A stretch of 64,000 nt of DNA from an uncultured Muribaculaceae bacterium (GTDB lineage Bacteria > Bacteroidota > Bacteroidia > Bacteroidales > Muribaculaceae): NCBI GenBank assembly GCA_910579035.1, contig CAJTSR010000014.1, positions 1 to 64,000 on the forward strand. The letters run 5' to 3'. Below are positions 8,641 to 17,144 of this stretch, in pieces. Both the position numbers and the translations under genes were made by a program. A model generated the notes under the pieces. The model had not been told where the DNA came from. It was given only the letters and a program-made list of their open reading frames with translations, and did no database searches. Position 1 is the first letter of the stretch. Each line of letters starts with the position of its first letter.

Positions 8641-9030
8641 TTAAACTCTTCTTCTCTTGGGAGGACGGCAACCGTTGTGGGGCAGCGGAGTAACGTCGAT
8701 AATCTCTGTTACTGCGATACCGGCGCCATGGATTGTGCGCACTGCCGATTCACGACCGTTACCCGGGCCTTTGAGATATGCCTTTACTTTGCGGAGGCCG
8801 AGGTCGTAGGCTACCTTGGCGCAATCCTGAGCTGCCATCTGGGCTGCATAAGGAGTGTTCTTCTTGCTGCCGCGGAAGCCCATCTTGCCGGCAGACGACC
8901 AGGAGATTACTTGGCCTTCGCTGTTGGCTAAGCAGACAATGATATTGTTGAAGGAAGAATGAACGTGGAGCTGGCCTTCTGCACCAACTTTAACGTTGCG
9001 TTTCTTGGCTGCGACTGTTTTTTTTGCCAT
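8641..9030 (-). CDS. rpsK: 30S ribosomal protein S11
   Basis: Platform protein of the small subunit. 129 residues with the family core HVHSSFNNIIVCLANSEG, SWSSAGKMGFRGSKKNTPYAAQ, VKAYLKGPGNGRESAVRTIH and the C-terminal DVTPLPHNGCRPPKRRRV. Follows rpsM by 9 bp. Confidence 0.98.
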   Translation of the reverse strand: MAKKTVAAKKRNVKVGAEGQLHVHSSFNNIIVCLANSEGQVISWSSAGKMGFRGSKKNTPYAAQMAAQDCAKVAYDLGLRKVKAYLKGPGNGRESAVRTIHGAGIAVTEIIDVTPLPHNGCRPPKRRRV

Positions 9031-9039
9031 GTTGTTCTA

Positions 9040-9420
9040 TTATTTAGTAGCTTTCTTCTTGTTAGCAACGGTTTTCTTGCGGCCCTTGCGGGTGCGGGCG
9101 TTGTTCTTGGTCGACTGTCCGCGTACGGGAAGACCGTTACGGTGACGAATGCCGCGGTAGCAGCCGATGTCCATCAGGCGCTTGATGTTGAGCTGGATTT
9201 CGCTGCGGAGGTCGCCTTCTACCTTGTAATCTGTGCCGATTACTTCACGTACCTTGGCTGCCTGCTCGTCGCTCCAGTCCTTAACTTTGATGTTTACATC
9301 GATGCCTGCCTTGTTCAGGATTGTCTTAGCAGCGCTACGACCGATGCCGAAGATGTAAGTCAAGGCGATTTCACCTCTTTTGTTCTGGGGGAGGTCAACT
9401 CCCACTATACGTACTGCCAT
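9040..9420 (-). CDS. rpsM: 30S ribosomal protein S13
   Basis: Head protein that contacts the P-site tRNA and the large subunit. 126 residues: MAVRIVGVDLPQNKRGEIAL, the helix-two-turn-helix region, GCYRGIRHRNGLPVRGQ and the basic tail TKNNARTRKGRKKTVANKKK. Normal length. Preceded by rpmJ with a 9-bp gap. Confidence 0.98.
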   Translation of the reverse strand: MAVRIVGVDLPQNKRGEIALTYIFGIGRSAAKTILNKAGIDVNIKVKDWSDEQAAKVREVIGTDYKVEGDLRSEIQLNIKRLMDIGCYRGIRHRNGLPVRGQSTKNNARTRKGRKKTVANKKKATK

Positions 9421-9429
9421 ATATTACTT

Positions 9430-9546
9430 TTATCCTTGACGCGTTTTGTACTTGGGGTTTTTCTTGTTGATGACATAAAGACGTCCTTTGCGGCGGACGA
9501 TCTTGCTGTCCGGAGTGCGTTTCTTTACGCTTGCTCTTACTTTCAT
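9430..9546 (-). CDS. rpmJ: 50S ribosomal protein L36
   Basis: A 38-residue protein read directly from the minus strand: it begins MKVRASVKKRTPDSK and ends KNPKYKTRQG. It matches the Bacteroidota form of L36. The zinc-binding cysteines of the C+ type are absent (there is no Cys at all), so this is a C- paralogue that cannot bind zinc. Its position between infA and rpsM is the conserved one. Confidence 0.95.
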   Translation of the reverse strand: MKVRASVKKRTPDSKIVRRKGRLYVINKKNPKYKTRQG

Positions 9547-9564
9547 ATCTTTTAGTCTTTTTGT

Positions 9565-9783
9565 TTATTTATAGCGGAAAGCAATCCGGCCTTTTGAAAG
9601 GTCGTAGGGCGACATTTCCACACGCACCTTGTCGCCGGGGAGGATTTTGATATAGTGCATCCTCATTTTGCCGGAGATGTGTGCCGTGATTTCATGCCCG
9701 TTCTCAAGTTCTACTCGGAACATTGCGTTGGATAGGGCCTCGATTATAGTGCCGTCCTGCTCGATTGCTGATTGTTTTGCCAT
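9565..9783 (-). CDS. infA: Translation initiation factor IF-1
   Basis: Single OB-fold protein that binds the ribosomal A site during initiation. 72 residues: MAKQSAIEQDGTIIEAL, FRVELENGHEITAHISGKMRMHYIKILPGDKVRVEMSPYDLSKGRI. Exactly the family length. Lies between map (8-bp gap) and rpmJ. Confidence 0.98.
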   Translation of the reverse strand: MAKQSAIEQDGTIIEALSNAMFRVELENGHEITAHISGKMRMHYIKILPGDKVRVEMSPYDLSKGRIAFRYK

Positions 9784-9791
9784 ATATAATT

Positions 9792-10574
9792 TTAAATAAA
9801 TTTATCTCCTATCGCCTGGTGTATGTAGTCGAAAGTCGTCATAATCTCCACGCGGTCGTCGACCATCGCGAGAGTGTGCTCGTAGTGCGCCGAAGGCTTG
9901 CGGTCGCGCGTGCGGCATGTCCAGCCGTCACGCTCGATCACAATGTTGCGGCTACCCATATTCACCATCGGCTCGATGCAGAAGCACATACCGTTGGCAA
10001 GGCGCGGGCCTATGCCCCGGCGCCCGTAGTTGGGTATCTCGGGCGACTCGTGCATGCTTTTGCCGATGCCGTGGCCGCACATTTCGCGCACTATCGAATA
10101 ATTGCGGCGCTCGCAGTATGTCTGCACCGCGTTTGAAATATCACCTATGCGCGCTCCGGGCTTTGCAGCCTCGATTCCGACATAGAGTGCCTCGCGCGTG
10201 GTGCGGCAAAGCGCCATCTTTTCGGGGCTTATGGTACCCACCGCGAAAGTGTAGCAGGTATCACCCATAAAACCGTCTTTCGCCACCACGGTGTCGATGC
10301 CGATGATATCGCCGTCGACGAGCACGCGATCCGACGGAAAACCGTGTACAACGGTTTCGTTGACCTCGATGCACAGTGTGGCAGGAAAGCCTTCATAGCC
10401 CAGGCAGGCAGGCTTGCCACCATTGTCCAGGATAAATTCCCGGGCAATGGTGTCGAGCTTGCGTGTGCTAACTCCGGGTTCTATCCAGCGCGCAACTTCG
10501 CCCAGCGTCTGCGACACAAGGACAGATGCCGCGCGCATCTTTTCGATTTCTTCCGGTGTTTTGAGATAAATCAT
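9792..10574 (-). CDS. map: Methionine aminopeptidase, type I
   Basis: Removes the N-terminal Met from nascent proteins. 260 residues with the pita-bread fold signatures: VNETVVHGFPSDRVLVDGDIIGIDT containing metal-binding Asp residues, then GHGIGKSMHESPEIPNYG with metal-binding His and Glu residues. The final Glu ligand is in YEHTLAMV. There is no N-terminal zinc-finger extension. Placed after secY as in most Bacteroidota. Confidence 0.97.
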   Translation of the reverse strand: MIYLKTPEEIEKMRAASVLVSQTLGEVARWIEPGVSTRKLDTIAREFILDNGGKPACLGYEGFPATLCIEVNETVVHGFPSDRVLVDGDIIGIDTVVAKDGFMGDTCYTFAVGTISPEKMALCRTTREALYVGIEAAKPGARIGDISNAVQTYCERRNYSIVREMCGHGIGKSMHESPEIPNYGRRGIGPRLANGMCFCIEPMVNMGSRNIVIERDGWTCRTRDRKPSAHYEHTLAMVDDRVEIMTTFDYIHQAIGDKFI

Positions 10575-10607
10575 TTAATCTTTATGTTAATATGATTTAG
10601 CGTTAGG

Positions 10608-11957
10608 TCAATAAGCCTGGCCTGTGGTGCGGCCTTTGATTTTGCCTTCTTTCATAAGGCCGTCATAGTGGTGCATCATCAGGTGCGACTCTACCTGCTG
10701 GAGAGTGTCGAGAACGACACCTACCATAATCAGCAGCGATGTGCCGCCGAAGAACTGCGCGAAATTCTGGCTGATGCCGAAGAAACGCGCGAATGCCGGA
10801 AGAATAGCCACTATGCCGAGGAATATGGAACCGGGCAAGGTTATACGGCTCATGATAGTGTCGAGGTACTCGGCGGTCTTCTTGCCGGGTTTAACACCGG
10901 GGATAAAGCCGTTGTTGCGCTTGAGGTCGTCGGCCATCTGGGTGGGACGCACCGTGATGGCGGTATAGAAGTACGTAAACGCAACAATGAGTACGAAGAA
11001 CACAAGATTGTACCAGAAACCGTTGATATCGGTGAATGCCTGCACAAATCCGTTGCTGCCGCCCTGGAATCCGGCCAAAGTCATAGGTATGAACATAATG
11101 GCCTGGGCGAAGATGATAGGCATAACGCCGGCGGCGTTAACCTTCAGAGGAATATACTGACGGGCACCGCCGTACTGGCGGTTTCCGACGATGCGCTTGG
11201 CATACTGCACGGGCACCTTGCGCGTACCCTGCACGAGCAGCACTGCACCGACGGTAACTGCGAAGAGCAGCACGATTTCAACGATGAACATCACCAGACC
11301 ACCCTGTCCGGCACCGTCGCCGGGAAGGCGGCTGTGGAACTCGTAGTAGAGCGCTCCCGGGAGGCGGGCAATGATACCAACCAAGATGATGAAGGAGATA
11401 CCATTACCGATACCGCGGTCTGTGATACGCTCGCCAAGCCACATGATGAACATAGAGCCGGCAGCAAGGATGATGGTCAGGTAAGCCAAGGTCCAAAAGC
11501 CCAGCGAAAGAGTGGTGCCGTTGGAAGCCCCGTTGACCTGAACCTGAAGATTCACCAGATAGGCAGGAGCCTGAAGGACGAGTATAAGCACCGTCAGCAG
11601 GCGTGTGTACTGGTTCAGTTTCTGACGGCCGCTCTCACCTTCCCTCTGCATTTTTTGGAAGGAAGGCAGGATCATACCGCAAAGCTGGATAACGATCGAC
11701 GCCGTGATGTACGGCATGATGCCCAGTGCGAATATGGATGCCTGAGAGAAGGCGCCGCCCGAGAACATATCCAGAAGCTGCATCAGACCGCTCTTGTTGG
11801 TAAAATTGGCAAGAGCGTCGATGTCAGAAGGAGATATGCCGGGGAGCACTACGTAGCACCCCAGCCGGTAGATGAGTACCAGCAGGAGTGTTACGAGTAT
11901 TCTCTGGCGCAGCTCCTGGATTGTCCAGATGTTTTTGAGCGTGTCGATAAATCTCAT
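10608..11957 (-). CDS. secY: Protein translocase subunit SecY
   Basis: Central pore of the Sec translocon in the inner membrane. 449 residues with ten hydrophobic segments; family signatures include RILVTLLLVLIYRLGCYVVLPGI near the N-terminus, MLDMFSGGAFSQASIFALGIMPYI and GIGNGISFIILVGI. It begins 2 bp after rplO. Normal length and no interruption. Confidence 0.98.
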   Translation of the reverse strand: MRFIDTLKNIWTIQELRQRILVTLLLVLIYRLGCYVVLPGISPSDIDALANFTNKSGLMQLLDMFSGGAFSQASIFALGIMPYITASIVIQLCGMILPSFQKMQREGESGRQKLNQYTRLLTVLILVLQAPAYLVNLQVQVNGASNGTTLSLGFWTLAYLTIILAAGSMFIMWLGERITDRGIGNGISFIILVGIIARLPGALYYEFHSRLPGDGAGQGGLVMFIVEIVLLFAVTVGAVLLVQGTRKVPVQYAKRIVGNRQYGGARQYIPLKVNAAGVMPIIFAQAIMFIPMTLAGFQGGSNGFVQAFTDINGFWYNLVFFVLIVAFTYFYTAITVRPTQMADDLKRNNGFIPGVKPGKKTAEYLDTIMSRITLPGSIFLGIVAILPAFARFFGISQNFAQFFGGTSLLIMVGVVLDTLQQVESHLMMHHYDGLMKEGKIKGRTTGQAY

Positions 11958-11959
11958 AA

Positions 11960-12406
11960 TCAGATTTTATTTGCCGTGCCGCCTGCAGCTTCGATGGCCG
12001 CCTTGGCAGCTTCGGAGAAGGCATGGGCTTCGACTGTGAGTGCTACAGCGATAGTGCCGCCGGCAAGAATCTTTGCCAGCTGGCCGCGGCGGAGGTAGCC
12101 TGCGCTGCGAAGTTCTTCCACACCTACCTTCTGAAGCTGGCGAGCTTCAGCAAGCTGGGAAACGAGGTCGAGATTGATCGCTTTGTATTCTACGCGGTTG
12201 AGGCTCTTGAAGCCGAATTTGGGAAGACGGCGCTGGAGGGGCATCTGGCCACCTTCAAAACCAATCTTACGGCTGTAGCCGGAGCGCGACTTGGCGCCTT
12301 TATGACCGCGTGTGGATGTACCGCCCTTGCCGGAGCCGGCGCCACGGCCGATGCGGGTTTTGCTTTTTACAGAGCCGGGAGCGGGTTGCAAATTACTTAG
12401 GTCCAT
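11960..12406 (-). CDS. rplO: 50S ribosomal protein L15
   Basis: Late-assembly large-subunit protein. 148 residues: LSNLQPAPGSVKSKTRIGRG, then the Gly/Arg-rich extension GSGKGGTSTRGHKGAKSRSG that penetrates rRNA, GFEGGQMPLQRRLPKFGF and a globular C-terminal half ending in the AFSEAAKAAIEAAGG helix. Follows rpmD by 14 bp. Confidence 0.98.
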   Translation of the reverse strand: MDLSNLQPAPGSVKSKTRIGRGAGSGKGGTSTRGHKGAKSRSGYSRKIGFEGGQMPLQRRLPKFGFKSLNRVEYKAINLDLVSQLAEARQLQKVGVEELRSAGYLRRGQLAKILAGGTIAVALTVEAHAFSEAAKAAIEAAGGTANKI

Positions 12407-12420
12407 TTCTTTTTCTATGT

Positions 12421-12600
12421 TTAGGCGTTGGTCACTTCAACAAGGTGGCGAACTTTGTTGACCATGCCCATCACCGACGGGGTGTCTTCTTTCACCACGG
12501 TATGATTCATTTTCTTAAGGCCGAGTGCGTCGAGAGTGCGCTTCTGCACTGCCGGGCAGTTGATACGGCTCTTTATCTGCTTGATTTTAATCTGTGCCAT
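12421..12600 (-). CDS. rpmD: 50S ribosomal protein L30
   Basis: A 59-residue protein read from the minus strand: it begins MAQIKIKQIKSRINCPAVQK, continues TLDALGLKKMNHTV and ends KVRHLVEVTNA. This is the normal bacterial L30 size and pattern. It lies between rpsE (14 bp upstream) and rplO. Confidence 0.96.
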   Translation of the reverse strand: MAQIKIKQIKSRINCPAVQKRTLDALGLKKMNHTVVKEDTPSVMGMVNKVRHLVEVTNA

Positions 12601-12614
12601 TGTGCTTGTCGTTT

Positions 12615-13133
12615 TTAGCCTTTGAACACTTGTTCTACGGAGATGCCGCGGTTCTGGGCAACGATAGCGGGCGAGCGCATTTCGTCGAGGGCGGCGATAG
12701 TAGCCTTCACGAGGTTGTGGGGGTTGGACGAGCCCTTGCTCTTGGCAAGAACGTCGGTGATGCCCACGCTCTCGAGCACGGCACGCATAGCGCCACCGGC
12801 CTTTACACCGGTACCGTGCGAAGCGGGCTTGAGGATTACGCGCGAGCCGCCGAACTTGGCAACCTGCTCGTGGGGGATTGTGCCTTTGTGCACAGGCACG
12901 CGGATAAGGTTCTTCTTGGCAGCCTCAACGCCCTTGGCGATAGCGGCCTGAACTTCGTTGGCCTTGCCAAGGCCCCAGCCTACCACGCCGTCCTCGTTAC
13001 CTACAACGACGATGGCAGCGAAAGTGAATGTGCGGCCGCCCTTTGTTACCTTGGTAACGCGGTTGATGGCCACAAGGCGGTCCTTGAGTTCAAGGTCGCT
13101 GGTAGATTTTACTCTATTGTTTCTCTTTGCCAT
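12615..13133 (-). CDS. rpsE: 30S ribosomal protein S5
   Basis: Decoding-site protein that works with S4 in translational accuracy. 172 residues with the N-terminal double-stranded RNA-binding domain (LKDRLVAINRVTKVTKGGRTF, VVVGNEDGVVGWGLGKANEV) and the C-terminal domain (GSRVILKPASHGTGVKAGGAMRAVLE). The loop residues associated with spectinomycin (VTKGGRT) look wild type. Gap of 6 bp from rplR. Confidence 0.98.
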   Translation of the reverse strand: MAKRNNRVKSTSDLELKDRLVAINRVTKVTKGGRTFTFAAIVVVGNEDGVVGWGLGKANEVQAAIAKGVEAAKKNLIRVPVHKGTIPHEQVAKFGGSRVILKPASHGTGVKAGGAMRAVLESVGITDVLAKSKGSSNPHNLVKATIAALDEMRSPAIVAQNRGISVEQVFKG

Positions 13134-13139
13134 AGTATC

Positions 13140-13484
13140 TTAGAATTTGAGGCCGGCGCCGCGAGCGGCATCAGCGAGGGATTTAACGCGGCCGTGGAAG
13201 AGGTAGCCGTTACGGTCGAAAACTACTTCGGTGATGCCTGCTTCAAGAGCCTTGGCGGCTACTGCTGCACCAACGAGGGCTGCGATTTCGGTTTTGGTGG
13301 CTTTCTGCTCAAGACCGCGCGAAGAGGCGGAAACGAGTGTACGGCCTGCCAGGTCGTCGACGAGCTGCACGTAGATTTGCTTGTTGGAGCGGAATACTGT
13401 CATGCGGGGACGCTCGGCGGTACCGGATATTTTGCCGCGGATGCGGGTTTTGATTTTATTGCGTCTTTGTATCTTGGAAATCAT
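13140..13484 (-). CDS. rplR: 50S ribosomal protein L18
   Basis: Binds 5S rRNA in the central protuberance. 114 residues: KIQRRNKIKTRIRGKISGTAERPRMTVFRSNKQIYVQLVDD, then the C-terminal DRNGYLFHGRVKSLADAAR. Typical length and order after rplF (18-bp gap). Confidence 0.98.
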   Translation of the reverse strand: MISKIQRRNKIKTRIRGKISGTAERPRMTVFRSNKQIYVQLVDDLAGRTLVSASSRGLEQKATKTEIAALVGAAVAAKALEAGITEVVFDRNGYLFHGRVKSLADAARGAGLKF

Positions 13485-13502
13485 GATGAAGTGCGTTTAA
13501 AG

Positions 13503-14063
13503 TTATTTAGCACCGGCCTTCTTACCGGACTTGCGACGTATAACTTCGCCCACGAACTTGATACCTTTGCCCTTGTAGGGTTCGGGCTTGCGCATAGAGC
13601 GAATCTTGGCGCACACCTGGCCGAGGAGCTGTTTGTCGGAGCTTTCGAGGATAATGAGCGGGTTTTTGTTACGCTCGCTCTTCGCTTCTACCTTGATTTC
13701 CGGGGGAAGCTTGATATATATAGCGTGGGAGTAGCCCAGAGAGAGCTCGAGTACCTGGCCGGTAGCTGTGGCGCGGTAGCCTACGCCCACGAGTTCCATT
13801 TCTTTGCGATAGGGCTGGTGTACGCCTTCCACCATGTTGTGGATAAGGGCGCGGAAGAGGCCGTGCTGAGCACGGTGTTCGCGGTCGTCGCTGGGACGGG
13901 TTACGTACACGTGGTTGTCCTCTACGGTAACTTTGAGGTCGGGGTGAACAGCCTGCGAGAGCTTGCCGTTCTTGCCTTCGACGGTCACGACGTTAGTCTT
14001 TTCATCAACCGTCACTTTTACTCCGGCGGGAATTGCTATGGGAGCTTTACCTATTCTTGACAT
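13503..14063 (-). CDS. rplF: 50S ribosomal protein L6
   Basis: Large-subunit protein close to the factor-binding site. 186 residues: MSRIGKAPIAIPAGVKVTVD, two repeats of the L6 fold, and the signature PEPYKGKGIKFVGEVIRRKSGKKAG. Normal. Lies 21 bp after rpsH. Confidence 0.98.
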   Translation of the reverse strand: MSRIGKAPIAIPAGVKVTVDEKTNVVTVEGKNGKLSQAVHPDLKVTVEDNHVYVTRPSDDREHRAQHGLFRALIHNMVEGVHQPYRKEMELVGVGYRATATGQVLELSLGYSHAIYIKLPPEIKVEAKSERNKNPLIILESSDKQLLGQVCAKIRSMRKPEPYKGKGIKFVGEVIRRKSGKKAGAK

Positions 14064-14084
14064 AGTTCGTTCGGTTTTGGTTGA

Positions 14085-14486
14085 TTAGTAGACGTAGCAA
14101 AGGACTTCGCCGCCGATCTTGAGGTCGGCAGCCTTTTTGTTGGTCATTACACCGCGCGAGGTCGAAAGGATTGCGATGCCGAGGCCGTTGAGCACGCGGG
14201 GCATGTCCTTGTAGCCGGTGTACTGGCGCAGACCCGGACGCGACACACGCTTGAGGCCCTTGATGGCGTTAACGCGGTCTACGGGGTCGTACTTGAGGGC
14301 GATCTTGATAGAGCCCTGTGTGTTGGCTTCACCGTCTATAAACTTATAGTTAAGTATATAGCCCTGCTCGAACAGGATTTTGGTGATTTCTTTTTTCAAG
14401 TTTGAGGCGGGAATTTCGACCACTCGGTGGTTGGCCTTGATAGCGTTCCTCAATCTTGTGAGATAATCTGCTATTGGATCAGTCAT
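14085..14486 (-). CDS. rpsH: 30S ribosomal protein S8
   Basis: Central-domain 16S rRNA-binding protein; in Escherichia coli it represses the spc operon by binding its mRNA. 133 residues: MTDPIADYLTRLRNAIKANH, the S8 signature GLGIAILSTSRGVMTNKKA near the end and VLCYVY at the C-terminus. A 138-bp structured gap precedes it. Confidence 0.98.
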   Translation of the reverse strand: MTDPIADYLTRLRNAIKANHRVVEIPASNLKKEITKILFEQGYILNYKFIDGEANTQGSIKIALKYDPVDRVNAIKGLKRVSRPGLRQYTGYKDMPRVLNGLGIAILSTSRGVMTNKKAADLKIGGEVLCYVY

Positions 14487-14624
14487 TGTTGATGATTTTT
14501 AAATTGATTGAGCCGAATTGCCCAACAATATTTAATGCTCTCTTTTCGGGGCGTCGCCTGATTGCGGCCGCAGGCCGTTCCGGGCGCCGCCTCCTGAGGA
14601 TTGATTAAGAGCCGGCGAGAGCGA
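14487..14624 (-). promoter_or_regulatory. Structured leader before rpsH (candidate cis-regulatory RNA)
   Basis: 138 bp between rpsN and rpsH. Three nested pairings are visible: GCTCTC (14622-14617) with GAGAGC (14542-14537); GGCG (14588-14585) with CGCC (14553-14550); and CGGCC (14577-14573) with GGCCG (14569-14565) around a 3-nt loop. There is no T tract, so it does not look like a terminator. S8 is the spc regulator in gamma-proteobacteria; a similar role for this element is inference. Confidence 0.45.
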
Positions 14625-14942
14625 TTACCAGCTGGCTTTTTTAACACCGGGGATGAGGCCGGCGGAAGCCATTTCGCGGAATTGGATACGCGAGATACCG
14701 AACTGACGCATATATCCTTTGGGACGGCCGGTGATTGAGCAGCGGTTGTGCATGCGGATATAGGACGAGTTCTTGGGAAGAGTCTGAAGTTCCTGAGCGG
14801 CTTCGTATGCTGCCTGACGCTTGTCCTCATCACCATCGGTTGCGGCGTTGATGATTTTCTTGAGCTCGGCGCGGCGCTCGGCATACTTGGCTACCAGACG
14901 TGCGCGCTTCACCTCGCGGGCTTTCATTGATTCTTTAGCCAT
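14625..14942 (-). CDS. rpsN: 30S ribosomal protein S14
   Basis: Head protein near the A site. 105 residues: MAKESMKAREVKRARLVAKY, a middle segment that includes extra residues (AATDGDEDKRQAAYEAAQELQTLP), and C-terminal RCSITGRPKGYMRQFGISRIQFREMA. This is the long, zinc-free class: the CxxC pairs of the short form are absent. It lies 6 bp after rplE. Confidence 0.97.
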   Translation of the reverse strand: MAKESMKAREVKRARLVAKYAERRAELKKIINAATDGDEDKRQAAYEAAQELQTLPKNSSYIRMHNRCSITGRPKGYMRQFGISRIQFREMASAGLIPGVKKASW

Positions 14943-14948
14943 TCTATC

Positions 14949-15497
14949 TTATTTTTTTTCGTTTTTGAACGGAAGACCGAACTGTTTGAGCAGAGCGTAG
15001 CCTTCTTCGTCGGTGCGGGCCGATGTCACGAAGGTGATGTTCATACCCATCAGCTTGTTGATGTTGTCGATGTTGATTTCCGGGAAGATAATCTGCTCGG
15101 TGATGCCGAGGGTGTAGTTGCCGCGGCCGTCGAGCTTGCCTTCGATGCCTTTGAAGTCACGTATACGGGGAAGAGCCACGCGTACGAGGCGCTCCAGAAA
15201 TTCGTACATATGGTCGCGACGGAGGGTCACACGCACGCCGACAGGCATTTTCTTGCGGAGCTTGAAGTTGGAGATGTCCTTCTTCGAGAGAGTGGCCACA
15301 GCCTTCTGGCCGGTGATGGCGGTAAGCTCGTTGATAGCGGTTTCGATGAGCTTCTTGTCCTGGGTGGCCGCGCCGATACCCTGGTTGATGACGATTTTCT
15401 CGAGGCGGGGCACCTGCATTACAGTGCTGTAGTTGAACTCGCGCTCAAGGGCGGGCACGATGCGCTCCCTGTAGTCTTTTTGCAGAGTGGTTGCCAT
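14949..15497 (-). CDS. rplE: 50S ribosomal protein L5
   Basis: Binds 5S rRNA and contacts the P-site tRNA. 182 residues with MQVPRLEKIVINQGIGAA, KKMPVGVRVTLRRDHMYEFLERL and GITEQIIFPEINIDNI. Its ATG overlaps the rplX stop (TAATG), indicating translational coupling. Confidence 0.98.
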   Translation of the reverse strand: MATTLQKDYRERIVPALEREFNYSTVMQVPRLEKIVINQGIGAATQDKKLIETAINELTAITGQKAVATLSKKDISNFKLRKKMPVGVRVTLRRDHMYEFLERLVRVALPRIRDFKGIEGKLDGRGNYTLGITEQIIFPEINIDNINKLMGMNITFVTSARTDEEGYALLKQFGLPFKNEKK

Positions 15498-15814
15498 TAT
15501 TTGATTTCCTGATTGGATTTTTTAGAAATGCGGACAGCCTTGCCTTCTACTCGCTTGATGGAGATGCGGGTGGGCTTGCCGGTCTTGGGGTCTACCAGAT
15601 TGACGTTGGAAACGTGGATGGGGGCTTCTTTCTTCACGAGGCCTCCTTCGGGATGCTGGGCAGTGGGCTTGGTGGCCTTTACCACGATGTTGACGCCTTC
15701 GACGATGACGCGGTTCTTATCGCGCTGCACGGCCAGCACGCGGCCGGTCTTGCCTTTGTCATCGCCGGAGAGCACGCATACGGTGTCGCCCTTCTTTATG
15801 TGCAGTTTGCTCAT
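15497..15814 (-). CDS. rplX: 50S ribosomal protein L24
   Basis: Assembly-initiator protein with an N-terminal KOW motif: HIKKGDTVCVLSGDDKGKTGRVLAVQ. 105 residues; the stop codon overlaps the rplE start by one base. Follows rplN by 30 bp. Confidence 0.98.
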   Translation of the reverse strand: MSKLHIKKGDTVCVLSGDDKGKTGRVLAVQRDKNRVIVEGVNIVVKATKPTAQHPEGGLVKKEAPIHVSNVNLVDPKTGKPTRISIKRVEGKAVRISKKSNQEIK

Positions 15815-15844
15815 AATGGTGCTATTGATGGTTTTCTTCGGTGA

Positions 15845-16210
15845 TTAAAGTACCTCGGGGGCGAGGGACACGATTTTCATGTTTTTACCGCGGAGTTCTC
15901 GGGCCACCGGGCCGAAGATACGGGTGCCGCGCATTTCGCCGTCGTTCTTGAGGAGCACGCAGGCGTTGTCGTCGAAGCGGATATAGGAACCGTCGGGACG
16001 GCGTACTTCCTTCTTCGTGCGTACAATCATGGCGCGCGATACGGTGCCTTTCTTTACGTCGGAGCCGGGGATTGCGTTCTTGACGGTAACGACGATGATG
16101 TCGCCTACGGAGGCGTAGCGTCGTCCTGTGCCGCCGAGCACGTGGATGCAGAGTGCTTCCTTTGCGCCGCTGTTGTCGGCTACGGTAAGGCGTGATTCAG
16201 TCTGTATCAT
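15845..16210 (-). CDS. rplN: 50S ribosomal protein L14
   Basis: Subunit-interface protein, 121 residues. Family signatures: MIQTESRLTVADNSGAKEAL, GTVSRAMIVRTKKEVRRPDGSYIRFDDNACVL and RIFGPVARELR. Lies 3 bp after rpsQ. Confidence 0.98.
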   Translation of the reverse strand: MIQTESRLTVADNSGAKEALCIHVLGGTGRRYASVGDIIVVTVKNAIPGSDVKKGTVSRAMIVRTKKEVRRPDGSYIRFDDNACVLLKNDGEMRGTRIFGPVARELRGKNMKIVSLAPEVL

Positions 16211-16213
16211 TTG

Positions 16214-16474
16214 TTACTTAACTTTTTCAATGATTTCTACAAGGCGCCAGCGCTTGGTCTTGCTCAAGGGGCGTGTTTCCATCAGGCGAACGGTGTCGCC
16301 TACAGAGCACTCGTTTTTCTCGTCGTGGGCGTGGTATTTTTTGGTCTTGTTGACGAACTTACCGTAGATGGGGTGTTTTTCTTTCCATTTAACGGTAACG
16401 GTGATCGTCTTGTCGCCCTTGTTGCTGGAAACGATGCCGATACGCTCTTTGCGGAGGTTACGTTTTTCTTCCAT
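16214..16474 (-). CDS. rpsQ: 30S ribosomal protein S17
   Basis: OB-fold primary rRNA-binding protein of 86 residues: NLRKERIGIVSSNKGDKTITV, HPIYGKFVNKTKKYHAHDE, and the signature VGDTVRLMETRPLSKTKRWRL. Follows rpmC by 11 bp. Confidence 0.98.
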   Translation of the reverse strand: MEEKRNLRKERIGIVSSNKGDKTITVTVKWKEKHPIYGKFVNKTKKYHAHDEKNECSVGDTVRLMETRPLSKTKRWRLVEIIEKVK

Positions 16475-16485
16475 TTTCGCTTTGC

Positions 16486-16683
16486 TTATTTGATGTTAAG
16501 TTCGCGACGGCGCAGCTCCGTTTTCACACGGGCAATCATACGGCGGTCGGCGGTAATCTGAGCGGGGTTGTCGAGCGGCGTCACCGAGTGGTTGATTCGC
16601 AACTGCAGATAGTCTTTTTCCATCTGCTGGAGGCGTTCGCGCAGGTCGTCGGTCGACATTTCGCGTATTTCTTCTTTCTTCAT
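16486..16683 (-). CDS. rpmC: 50S ribosomal protein L29
   Basis: A 65-residue two-helix protein near the exit tunnel, part of the docking site for trigger factor and SRP. Pattern KKEEIREMSTDDLRERLQQM and the C-terminal RMIARVKTELRRRELN. Follows rplP by 7 bp. Confidence 0.97.
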   Translation of the reverse strand: MKKEEIREMSTDDLRERLQQMEKDYLQLRINHSVTPLDNPAQITADRRMIARVKTELRRRELNIK

Positions 16684-16690
16684 AGCTTAA

Positions 16691-17122
<432 letters not shown>

Positions 17123-17144
17123 TGTTGTGTTGAGCTAGCGTAGA

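Noticed and set aside
10668..12098. A 476-codon plus-strand frame opposite secY and rplO
   Set aside because: It crosses two certain genes on the other strand, is highly charged with many His and Glu residues, and shows no domain pattern; a shadow frame.
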